Virus record (IMG/VR): IMGVR_UViG_3300044982_000024
Location: 1-26,774 of that record
Direction: 5' to 3' (one strand)
Source: a virus
DNA: 26,774 bases
Position numbers and translations under genes: made by a program. Numbering within the stretch: the stretch's first letter is position 1; every line of letters starts with the position of its first letter. Of the stretch, positions 12,420-20,516 are shown one piece after another. Below the pieces are notes generated by a model. The model had not been told where the DNA came from. It did no database searches and saw only the letters and a list, made by a program, of their open reading frames with translations.

Positions 12420-13085
12420 TTAGCTTTCATCCGCCGTTGCGGGTGGGTGCTTCAGAGCATCAGCAGGAGGCTCCACGCCTACTGTGTCGATCTCGTGCCT
12501 GTCGCCGTCAGCGGTCCAGTACACGTAGCCGCGATAGTCGGCCACTAGAGACCATGTGCCGATTTCGTCATTGAACTGCGGAAGCTGATGTTCCTCTGTG
12601 ATTAGCGGAGGGCGTACAGTTGTCATCGTGTCGGGCAGCGACACCCCGGCAGCGAGTCGCGGGAGATATGCACCGTCTGCTTTGTTGTAAACCGATAGGC
12701 GGCTGAAGTCAGGACCTTCGACCCATGCGCCCGCGAGTGCATCCCAAACAGTCATTTTGGGTTCCATAGCGTCGTACTGAGGCGGCACGAGGTTAGTCAA
12801 GCCTGCAGGTATTCTGTCGCCCAGCTTGAGGGTGTTCGGAACCGGCCATACGGTATTGGTGTCGTAAAGCATGATGCGACGGTAGTCGTTCACCAGTTCC
12901 CATCCACTTCCGTCATCCTTGAACCGGAACGCCCGGAACTGTTTCGCAGTTCCTTCAGTTGCGATGTCGGTTACCCACATCGGTAGGTTGTAAGTTCCAT
13001 CTTCGTTCCCGTAAAGCATCACGATGCCTAGGTATTCGCGGTCGATGTTGCTGTATTGATAGCCTAGTTTTTGTGGTTGAGGCAT
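12420..13085 (-). CDS. Tail fibre assembly/associated protein
   Basis: 221 residues, ATG 13085 with AAGGA eight bases upstream. Composition and motifs are those of a tail-associated beta protein: repeated short strands (YLGIVMLYG, FRAFRFKDDG, YRRIMLYD) and a C-terminal part YVYWTADGDRHEIDTVGV that resembles tail-fibre assembly (Tfa-type) proteins. It directly follows the tail-collar/needle gene, the usual place for a fibre chaperone. Could instead be a fibre-tip subunit. Confidence 0.55.
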   Translation of the reverse strand: MPQPQKLGYQYSNIDREYLGIVMLYGNEDGTYNLPMWVTDIATEGTAKQFRAFRFKDDGSGWELVNDYRRIMLYDTNTVWPVPNTLKLGDRIPAGLTNLVPPQYDAMEPKMTVWDALAGAWVEGPDFSRLSVYNKADGAYLPRLAAGVSLPDTMTTVRPPLITEEHQLPQFNDEIGTWSLVADYRGYVYWTADGDRHEIDTVGVEPPADALKHPPATADES

Positions 13086-13096
13086 GTAATGAATCC

Positions 13097-14581
13097 TTAG
13101 TAGGCGATGTAATGGAACATGAAAGTACCGGCCGCGATGTTCGCGCTTCCGCCTGCCGCGTCGATGGTCAAGTTATGCGTATGACCGCCTGCGTTTGAGA
13201 TGGCGATACCGTGCGTGTGATCGGGCGCTGCGTTGATAGTGATTGTGTGCTGGTGCGGGCCTGAGCCGTTCATGCCAATGTTGTGGCCGTGATTGCCCTG
13301 CCAATCAGTGTTGAAGTTGTGGGCGTGATTACCAACACCGTCAGTCCCAAGTCGATCCTGCGACAAGTAGGACGTAGCACCGCTACCGTAGTTGTAGAGG
13401 ATGTTGTTTGAGTAACCCTTCGACACCGTGCCACTTGCTTGCGTGTGCGCGTGACCGCCTTGGCCGTCAGTGCCGCCGCTGTGTGCGTGGTTACCCTGCG
13501 CATCCGTCCACGTATAGTGGGTGTGATCGCCTGCGGCCGATTCGCTAGCGCCGTGGGCATGACCACCACCTGCCGAAAGCGTTGGCGTATGCGTGTGATC
13601 GCCAACCGAACTGATCCCGCCAGTATGCGAGTGCGACAGCAGGGAACCCGCGTGGTACGTGCCGACCTTGTTGGGGTCAACCGTCGCCTTGATGACGGTG
13701 CCTTCGCCCAACGCAGGAACGTTGAACGTCGTACTGCCGTCCCCTGCGCCATAGAGCGTTCCGATTGCGGCGAACAAAGCCGCGTACTGCGTGCGTGAAT
13801 ATGCTGTGCCATCACAGAGCATCGTGCGCGGAGGTGCGGTCTTCGATGCACTCACGACGATCTGGCCGGGGAAGTAGCGGGCCGTCACGTCCAGCTTGGT
13901 AGCCAGGATCGCCAATAGGTCCGGCGCATTCATGCGGGACACTTCTGACCAGTGGAACGCCGAGAACAAACCCGGAGCAACCTCGACGTTCATCGGTGCG
14001 TTGGCGAACTGATCTGCGAGTTCTGCCGATGCAGCAGCGTGAGCTTCAGACGTCGCAGCTGCGGTCTTGGAAGAGCCAGCGTTCAACTCATGCGTCAGCG
14101 CAGTGGCAGCAGAGTTGGCAGCAGAGTTGGCAGCAGCTTGGTTGGATGCGTCCGCTTGGGACGCCAATAGTGCAGCGTTGGATTCCGAAGTAGCAGCCGA
14201 TGTCTGCGAGGCAGCGGCGGCGTCTTCATGTTCTTTCGCAGTATCAGCGAATGCAGAAGCGGAGTCGGCGGATGCAGCAGCGGCATCCTGTGACCTACTG
14301 GCGTCACTCGCGCTCATCGCTGCTGCCGAGGCGGATGCCTGTGCGCCTGCTACGGCACCAGTGGCTTGATCGGTCAGCAATGTGACGAGCTTCTGTAGAG
14401 CGGGGAAGGTGGGCAGGGAGACGATTGCTCCCGTGCCGTCTTCCATGTCCACCGTGCCGCTTGGCTTGGTGAGCAGGTCACGCAGTTGGTTCTTGTATTG
14501 ATTCCACTTGTCCACGAGTGCGGACAGGCGAGCGGCCAACGTCGCATTACTGACGTAGCCGGGGTTATCATTGGTGGCTAT
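13097..14581 (-). CDS. Tail collar / His-needle tail fibre protein, probable ATA start
   Basis: A distal tail or receptor-contact protein of about 494 residues. Order: a helical start, an Ala/Ser/Asp-rich repetitive region (about 85-180, collagen-like or coiled coil), a phage tail-collar domain (PGQIVVSASKTAPPRTMLCDGTAYSR then YGAGDGSTTFNVPAL; about 240-300), then a C-terminal needle with eleven HxH motifs (HSH, HTH, HAH, HGH, HQH) spaced about 10-20 residues. In T4 gp37 such HxH motifs bind iron along a trimeric needle. Start: ATA 14581 with GAGG five bases before it, three bases after the tail-fibre stop, giving an N-terminus of the form MATNDNPGYVSN. The only conventional choice, TTG 14539, has no ribosome site. 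Confidence 0.85.
   Translation of the reverse strand: MATNDNPGYVSNATLAARLSALVDKWNQYKNQLRDLLTKPSGTVDMEDGTGAIVSLPTFPALQKLVTLLTDQATGAVAGAQASASAAAMSASDASRSQDAAAASADSASAFADTAKEHEDAAAASQTSAATSESNAALLASQADASNQAAANSAANSAATALTHELNAGSSKTAAATSEAHAAASAELADQFANAPMNVEVAPGLFSAFHWSEVSRMNAPDLLAILATKLDVTARYFPGQIVVSASKTAPPRTMLCDGTAYSRTQYAALFAAIGTLYGAGDGSTTFNVPALGEGTVIKATVDPNKVGTYHAGSLLSHSHTGGISSVGDHTHTPTLSAGGGHAHGASESAAGDHTHYTWTDAQGNHAHSGGTDGQGGHAHTQASGTVSKGYSNNILYNYGSGATSYLSQDRLGTDGVGNHAHNFNTDWQGNHGHNIGMNGSGPHQHTITINAAPDHTHGIAISNAGGHTHNLTIDAAGGSANIAAGTFMFHYIAY
14104..14136 (+). repeat. 12-bp tandem repeat in the tail-collar gene
   Basis: TGGCAGCAGAGT is repeated about 2.75 times at 12-bp period inside the gene and encodes a repeated four-residue A/N/S motif in the Ala-rich shaft. 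Slippage here would change shaft length in steps of four residues without breaking the frame. Confidence 0.75.
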
Positions 14582-14583
14582 GG

Positions 14584-16521
14584 TTACCTCACGCCGAACA
14601 TTAATCCGGTGACGCTATGAAGGTGAGCATTGCTGCTTTGACCGCCGGGGAGGCGGATGCGGTACTGCTGCGCACCTGTAGTTGGGTTGTCGATGTAGTT
14701 CACGGCCATGCTGAGAATGCCGCCGCCGCTAATGGCGTACCAAACGCGACGAAGCTCAGTCCATGTGCCACCGTCGAGTCGATCAATGCACATATAAAAG
14801 CCAGCAACGCTACCTGCTGCGTCGTTCTCCATTAGGCATTCGAGCAACAACACGGGACGGTGGACTTCACCTAGGCGCACCGGGGCGTTCAAAGTGAATC
14901 CTGCGGTAGCACCGCCGCCACTCGCGTAGATCGCAAGGCCACCGATGTTCACCGGGGCGATTGCCTGGAACTGATCGGTCACGTTGCCAGCAGTGATGGT
15001 CCCGGCGAATCGAGCGTTACCGCCTCGGTCAACAGCGAATACCGCGTTGTTCCAGTTCTTCACACCGGCCCCGATCCACATTGGGTAGGGATCGCCAGGG
15101 TTGTTTGTCATCTCCACGCGGAACTCCTGTGGATTGATGATGTTGCCATTGCCGTCGAGCTGGAACGTGCGGAATGTACCGCCGTTCACTTCACCCATGT
15201 TGGCCGACAGTGCGGACAGCGAATTGACGCGCATCTTGTCGGCAGTGACCGAGCCGTCAACGATAAGCTGACCAGTGATGCCCACGGTGGACACTCCGCC
15301 CACAGTACCGACGACGAAGGGGTACTTCATCTGCTGCACACCGCCGTTGCTGGTGTACGTCGGAGAGACGATGCCGAATCGGTCTGCCATCACAATGAAG
15401 TTCGAGCCGGTCTTTGAATCGACACCCAGGCCGATACCTGCGATCACCGGAGTGCCGTTGATTGCACCGCCATTGATTCGCACGGTCCAGTTGGCAGACC
15501 ACTCGGGAGAACTGCTGGGATCGCCACTGCCTTTCACCAGGGCCTCAAAGCGTTGCGATAGGTTCGCAAAGGAGCCATTTGAGAATGCTTCGACCTGAGT
15601 CTGCGCAATGATCTGTGCCTGATCCTTGGTCGTGTACGTGGTCGCCAGGGTCTGATAGATCGCCTTGTTGGCGGTATCGAAGTCAGAGCGCACCGTAGTG
15701 ATCGCGGATGCACGTGCTTCATTCTCAGTCGCTACGGCCTGTTCGACCGTCGTGATGTGAGACTCGGCGACACCGATTGCAGCATTGAGCTGCGTGGCGA
15801 GCGTCGCGCGCGCTTCGCTCTCAGTTGCCAATGCCTGACGCACTTCGAGAACCTGCGCCGCCGTGTCGTCGAACTTGGCGAACAGCTCAGTGACTTGTTC
15901 GACCAGCGAGGTCTTATCATCCTGGATGATTCTGAGGGTTGTTTCAGCGAAGGCGAGGCGTCCGTCGAGTTGCCTGCGAGCGTCAAACATCTGATCGCTT
16001 CGCAGTAACTCATCCATCATGGTCTCTGCTGAGTCGTCAATATCATCGAGCTTGCTGACAAGCAGGCCCATCACGGGCGACTGCATGAGCTGATCGATGA
16101 TCTCTTGAATAGGTAGTGACGGATTGCCGCCACCAGGATTCGGCCAGCCTGAGCCGCCTCCAGGGAGGCCGCCACCGCCATAGCTGCCGAAGTCGATCTG
16201 CTCCTGCATGACAAACAGAAGTTGCCGCGAGAGCATGTTGAGTTCCGCAGCGGGAAGCATCGTGCCTTCTTGGATATGCACGAGGCTGTCATCACGCGGA
16301 GTGAAACGACGGATAGTCACGAGGATGCCGACCGGAGCCGATCCGCTCAGGCGAACCGTCGTCGGATTGATCCAGTTGAAGGATTGCTCGACAGCATCCC
16401 CCGTATCCCCTGCGAACACGCGGATGTCATCCGTGTGCAAGTAGGGGAACGGGATGGTGTAGTCGGCGACATCCTCCGCCAAGTACATGACGAAGGAGTA
16501 GCCGCGTGCCAGTTGCGCCAT
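14584..16521 (-). CDS. Tail fibre protein, T7 gp17-like N-terminus
   Basis: 645 residues. The N-terminal 1-110 match the T7 gp17 tail-attachment domain (ARGYSFVMYLAEDVADYTIPFPYL...VRLSGSAPVGILVTIRRFTP...AAELNMLSRQLLFVMQEQ). Then a Gly/Pro-rich hinge (113-136), a long helical coiled coil (about 140-330), a DUF1983-like segment as in lambda tip protein J (WTVRINGGAING...GSNFIVMADRFGIVSP, about 344-390; VDGSVTADKM near 421-430) and a variable C-terminal head. The C-terminal part unlike T7 suggests host-range exchange. ATG 16521 has GGAG five bases upstream. First gene after the antisense gene at 16639. Confidence 0.93.
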   Translation of the reverse strand: MAQLARGYSFVMYLAEDVADYTIPFPYLHTDDIRVFAGDTGDAVEQSFNWINPTTVRLSGSAPVGILVTIRRFTPRDDSLVHIQEGTMLPAAELNMLSRQLLFVMQEQIDFGSYGGGGLPGGGSGWPNPGGGNPSLPIQEIIDQLMQSPVMGLLVSKLDDIDDSAETMMDELLRSDQMFDARRQLDGRLAFAETTLRIIQDDKTSLVEQVTELFAKFDDTAAQVLEVRQALATESEARATLATQLNAAIGVAESHITTVEQAVATENEARASAITTVRSDFDTANKAIYQTLATTYTTKDQAQIIAQTQVEAFSNGSFANLSQRFEALVKGSGDPSSSPEWSANWTVRINGGAINGTPVIAGIGLGVDSKTGSNFIVMADRFGIVSPTYTSNGGVQQMKYPFVVGTVGGVSTVGITGQLIVDGSVTADKMRVNSLSALSANMGEVNGGTFRTFQLDGNGNIINPQEFRVEMTNNPGDPYPMWIGAGVKNWNNAVFAVDRGGNARFAGTITAGNVTDQFQAIAPVNIGGLAIYASGGGATAGFTLNAPVRLGEVHRPVLLLECLMENDAAGSVAGFYMCIDRLDGGTWTELRRVWYAISGGGILSMAVNYIDNPTTGAQQYRIRLPGGQSSNAHLHSVTGLMFGVR

Positions 16522-16570
16522 TACATCTCCGTAGGTGCTTGATTTAATGGGGTGAAAAATGCGACCAGAA

Positions 16571-16600
16571 AGGACAGAAGCCTATCGGTCGAGTTAAAAT
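16571..16600 (+). promoter_or_regulatory. Promoter for the antisense gene 16639-17325
   Basis: -35 AGGACA (16571-16576, four of six), 18-bp spacer, -10 TAAAAT (16595-16600, five of six). It lies in the gap between the tail-fibre start and the antisense gene, so that gene can be transcribed in the prophage while late genes are silent. Confidence 0.55.
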
Positions 16601-16638
16601 GTCGCTGAGCGCAACTTTGCTGCGCAGGATTGAAAGCA

Positions 16639-17325
16639 ATGGATAAGAGAAAACTTACCGCGCCCGATGAGCACCCGAGTGCAGGTGACGTCGCTGTGGC
16701 AGTTCTGCGAGGAGCTGTTGGGGCACTTCCTGCTGGTTCGACGCTAGTTGAATTGTTCAACTTGGTCGTGCAATCACCGTTAGATAAGCGTCGCAACGCA
16801 TGGATGGAAGTGGTTGCAGAACGCCTTGAGGAACTCGCGCATCAGGGTGTTGATGTCGAAGCACTCAAGGAAGATGAGGAGTTCATATCTGCCGTAATGA
16901 CCTCCACCATCATTGCCGTTCGCACGCACAAGGCGGAAAAACTTGAGGCTCTCCGCAACGCGGTCTTTAACGTTGTAGGGCCTCAAGCGCCGGACGAGGC
17001 AAAGCAATCAATCTTTTTCGACTTGATCGATTCGTTATCAGTGCTACACATTCAAGTACTGAAGTTCGCGAAAGCACCCTTGGTGCCAGGGCACTTTTTC
17101 ATGGGCGGTCTAATGGGTCACCTACAAAACGCATTCCCTGAGCTACGGGAACAAGACATGCTAGCTCGATACATTTGGCAGGATTTGTTCAACCGGTTGT
17201 TGGTCAACATTTCGGTGGATGGGCTACTCAGTTCCATGACAGCACAGGGACTGCGAGAGACTCGCATCACGCGACTCGGTGCTGAGTTCTTGGCTTTCAT
17301 TGAGGACCATTCGGAAACTGATTAG
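16639..17325 (+). CDS. Cargo protein of unknown function; defence candidate
   Basis: 228 residues, ATG 16639 with AGGA nine bases upstream. N-terminal part (residues 15-45) is GDVAVAVLRGAVGALPAG...ELFNLV, a Gly/Ala/Pro helical hairpin, then SPLDKRRNAW, a helical region, and RTHKAEKLEALRNAVFNV (95-112); the C-terminal half is a helical domain. I recall similar bacterial ORFs of this pattern (AxPxxG...PLxKRR...W...THxxEKLEALRNAV) mostly listed as hypothetical, often near mobile elements; this was not checked. It has its own promoter, lies antisense between T7-type genes 16 and 17, and its 3' end overlaps the gp16-like stop by 29 bases. Prophage-expressed exclusion or other defence is plausible. 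Confidence 0.75.
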   Translation: MDKRKLTAPDEHPSAGDVAVAVLRGAVGALPAGSTLVELFNLVVQSPLDKRRNAWMEVVAERLEELAHQGVDVEALKEDEEFISAVMTSTIIAVRTHKAEKLEALRNAVFNVVGPQAPDEAKQSIFFDLIDSLSVLHIQVLKFAKAPLVPGHFFMGGLMGHLQNAFPELREQDMLARYIWQDLFNRLLVNISVDGLLSSMTAQGLRETRITRLGAEFLAFIEDHSETD

Positions 17326-20300
17326 CGACCTGATCGCCAATGTTGCGGAACCCGGTGGCGTTGTTTAGCCACATGAGTTTCCAGAGGTTGCTTACGTCCT
17401 GCTTGGACAGTTGGTGATCCTGCGCCGCTAGGCGGCCAGGGATACCCACGACGTTCCACATCCGCTCCGCCGTAGCGAGCGTAGGGATGCCCTTGATACC
17501 CGAGTCGAGTCCCGAGGATCGCCCATAGGCGAACACTGGATCGTAGCCAGCGATGTCATGCACACCCGTATCGACGAGCATCGGAATGATCGAGGAGTAT
17601 GAAGACATCTGAATGCCCGAAAGCGTGAGCGCCTTCAGGTCCATTTGTTTCTCTCGTTCCTCGGGATTGCCAACGGTGTTGATGTACGTGCGAGCACCCA
17701 TGCCAAGCGTTGCGAACAACGTAGACAACGTGACCATGTGGAATGCCTGCCAATCCCTCATGTGCATTGCGTTGAGCATGTGGGCCTCGTAGGAGGCCGT
17801 CATGAATCGACGGAACTGCGTAAAGGGTTTACCGGCAGCGGAGTGCATCATCTCGATGCTGTCACCCGCGAGACCTTCCGTGACCTGACGACGAGTAACG
17901 GTCGCCATGTATGCGGAGATAGCTTCGCGTGTGTCCACGTCCCACTTCGGCCACTCGTCGGCAATCTTGTCTACCGTCTTGATGCCCTTGATTTTCGAGA
18001 AGATCGCCTCTTGTGCTTCGGCAGTCATGCCGTGGTTACGCAGACGATCTATCCATGCCTGACTTACCTTGCGTCCGTTCGCCAGCTCCAGCAGTTTCAT
18101 CATGGAACCGCGTGCAGCCCACACCTGGAGCCTCGATAGTATCGGAGCCATTCCAGAGAGAACCGACTGTGCCCGTTTGAGAACCTGCTGAGTGTTGTCG
18201 ATCTTGTTCAACACCTTTCCGCTACGGCTGGTCTTGTCGAACATCGATTCACCCAACGCATCCGTGCGGAGGTACACGGGGTTACGCGTGAGATCAGTGC
18301 CGGGAGCGTACATGTCGGCGTATAGGCGCATCTCTTTCTCTGCGAAGTCGCCGTTCGCCATGCGCTTGAACAGCTTGTTCACTCCAGGCATTGCCCTCAG
18401 TGAAGTACGCAGTCCTGCATACGCCATCGTCGGTCCGATTTCAGCAGCCATCGACCAGCCCATTTGATTCATGTAGAGCAAGTGGCTGTAGTCGCGGATC
18501 ATGCGGCCAGCCCGTGAGGCAGCACCGCCAGGGTTCAACTCTGTCGAGCGGCCGAGCGTCGTGTTCACACCGATGTCGAACATGCGGCCCATGTCCTTGC
18601 CCTTGCCACCGGACTTCGATGCTTCGTCCACAACCTGCTTGCGTAGCGCGTCGAGTTCAGCCTGTGTGCCTACGCCCAGCTTGGACTTCAATGCAGTCCA
18701 GCCAGCCATGTCGCGGGCGTACCGATCGATCAAGTGACCGACATCGTTCTCCAGTAGATCGTGCATGGCGACCGTATGGGTTTCCCCGGTGCGTCGGCTG
18801 GTGATCTCTGCTGAGTAGGACTCATCCATCGGGATGCGAGACTTGAAGCGTGCATGCACACCCTTGTCATCGACTTGCTTACGCATGGAGTCAGTGAGGA
18901 TCGCGGCCTTCTCAGGCGGCACACCCGCGTCATGCAGCAGCGCTTCAATGCTGTCCACGTGTTCACCACTGAGCCCCATGTGGAACGAATCGTTGTCCAC
19001 CGACAGCGCCTTGTCTCGGGCACGCTTGAGCCATGCATCCGCAACCTTGTCCGTAAGGTCGTCATTGAGGAACGCCGCGCCATTGTCACCGGCATCCGCC
19101 AGTTGCTTTCGCAGGCCACGCTTGATGCTCTCGCGTACCAGTTGGTCACGCACGTCATCAAAGTGGAGCTTCTTCTGCTGGAACAAATCCTCGAAGCCCT
19201 CACGGGACATCATGCGGGGGAGCCAGTTACCTCCAGGCTTCACGTCGCTAGCGCCGGGTACACCGGCCATCTTGGCTTCGTCCAGGACTTGCGCCGTAGT
19301 CTCGTTCACGCTCTTTGCGACAGCAGCGATGCGAGGGTCAACCTCAGCAGAGGAATCGCGCATGTATCGTCCTATCTGTTCGCGGAAGTCCTTTGCGGCT
19401 CCAGCGTCGAACACGGAGATGCCGTTGTCCTTTCGATAGCTAGTCCATGCGGCATCCATCGCACCGTTGAACTTCGCAGACACTTTCTCATGTAGTCGGC
19501 GGCTCATCTGCTCAGCAGCCTCCTCCACGGCGATGTTCTTGTCCGTGTAGCCAACTCGCTCAGCGAGAAGCTTGCGCCCCACCATGCGAACGAGCGGAGA
19601 GTCTGACTGCGCCATGCGGGCCGATAGGGATCGGCGGGCACCAAGGAATGCCGTCTTGACGTCCGCTTCTGCCTGGGCGTCATACAGACGCGTCTCGGCA
19701 TCCGGCAACTTAGGCGGCATTGGGACGTCCATGGTGGACTGGTCGGGGTTCGGCACACGCGCTGAGGACAACGTATCGGCACCGAATGTATCCGGCTGAG
19801 GTTGGACAGGATCAGGCTTTGAGTTCTTGTTGAGCTGATCGACGACTTCAGCGTGTGAGCCTTCAAGCCCCTTAAACATTCCGTGGAACGCACCACCGAG
19901 GGCGAAGCCGGTTGCTGCGTCACCCAAGACGTCATGCCATTCCATCGTCGGATCGTTTGCTTTGTTCACGAGGGACAGCGCGGTGTTCTGCGCTGCACCT
20001 GATAGACCGGCGCGGATGATGCCAGCGGTGAGGCTGACACCGCCCACGGGGAGGGCGAGTGCGCCAACAGCGGCAGCGCCTGGATCGGTCAAGCCGACTC
20101 CGAGGCGTCCCACCGTGGACATCTTGCCCAGCGTTTCCTTCGAGTCCTTCAGTGCATACGCTTCGCCGTAGAGTGCATCAGCGTGGTCCCTACTGACAGA
20201 CTTCTCCAGCAGCGGAAGGTAATCACCTAGGCCTGCCTTCTCCCACTTCTTTACTTCTTCATCGACAGGCTTACCGATCCAGTTTGGATCGGGGCTGTAC

Positions 20301-20509
20301 TTGAAGTTCGTAATGAAGCGGTCAACAGCACCGATGCTGCTATTGACTGAGGATGCGCCGATCTTTGTACCTAGCGATGTAGCATCGTTCTCTCGCTTGG
20401 TTTCGTCTGCATCACGAAGCTGCTGTGCTTTCTGCGCGTCGAGTGTAGCGGCGGGCAGCGGAGCGACAGGTGTTCGCATGTCAACGAACGGGGAATCCTG
20501 ATCGGCCAT
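17297..20509 (-). CDS. Internal virion protein D, T7 gp16-like
   Basis: Part of the ejected core that forms the DNA channel across the cell envelope. 1070 residues (T7 gp16: 1318). Start ATG 20509 (MADQDSPFVDMRTP) has AGGA five bases upstream; an upstream in-frame start is not supported. A hydrophobic Gly/Ala-rich segment (about 150-210: GLTDPGAAAVGALALPVGG...) and long helical stretches fit the family, as does the C-terminal AAGKPFTQFRRFMTASYE region. Unlike T7, the N-terminus shows no lytic transglycosylase (SLT) domain. The C-terminus overlaps an antisense gene by 29 bases. Confidence 0.87.
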   Translation of the reverse strand: MADQDSPFVDMRTPVAPLPAATLDAQKAQQLRDADETKRENDATSLGTKIGASSVNSSIGAVDRFITNFKYSPDPNWIGKPVDEEVKKWEKAGLGDYLPLLEKSVSRDHADALYGEAYALKDSKETLGKMSTVGRLGVGLTDPGAAAVGALALPVGGVSLTAGIIRAGLSGAAQNTALSLVNKANDPTMEWHDVLGDAATGFALGGAFHGMFKGLEGSHAEVVDQLNKNSKPDPVQPQPDTFGADTLSSARVPNPDQSTMDVPMPPKLPDAETRLYDAQAEADVKTAFLGARRSLSARMAQSDSPLVRMVGRKLLAERVGYTDKNIAVEEAAEQMSRRLHEKVSAKFNGAMDAAWTSYRKDNGISVFDAGAAKDFREQIGRYMRDSSAEVDPRIAAVAKSVNETTAQVLDEAKMAGVPGASDVKPGGNWLPRMMSREGFEDLFQQKKLHFDDVRDQLVRESIKRGLRKQLADAGDNGAAFLNDDLTDKVADAWLKRARDKALSVDNDSFHMGLSGEHVDSIEALLHDAGVPPEKAAILTDSMRKQVDDKGVHARFKSRIPMDESYSAEITSRRTGETHTVAMHDLLENDVGHLIDRYARDMAGWTALKSKLGVGTQAELDALRKQVVDEASKSGGKGKDMGRMFDIGVNTTLGRSTELNPGGAASRAGRMIRDYSHLLYMNQMGWSMAAEIGPTMAYAGLRTSLRAMPGVNKLFKRMANGDFAEKEMRLYADMYAPGTDLTRNPVYLRTDALGESMFDKTSRSGKVLNKIDNTQQVLKRAQSVLSGMAPILSRLQVWAARGSMMKLLELANGRKVSQAWIDRLRNHGMTAEAQEAIFSKIKGIKTVDKIADEWPKWDVDTREAISAYMATVTRRQVTEGLAGDSIEMMHSAAGKPFTQFRRFMTASYEAHMLNAMHMRDWQAFHMVTLSTLFATLGMGARTYINTVGNPEEREKQMDLKALTLSGIQMSSYSSIIPMLVDTGVHDIAGYDPVFAYGRSSGLDSGIKGIPTLATAERMWNVVGIPGRLAAQDHQLSKQDVSNLWKLMWLNNATGFRNIGDQVANQFPNGPQ

Positions 20510-20516
20510 ATGGTTC

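Noticed and set aside
13270-13851. 193-codon minus-strand frame inside the tail-collar gene, and similar long shadows inside gp15, gp16 and gp12
   Set aside because: Out-of-frame shadows of large intact genes in GC-rich DNA; Arg/Ser/Thr-rich products without domains.
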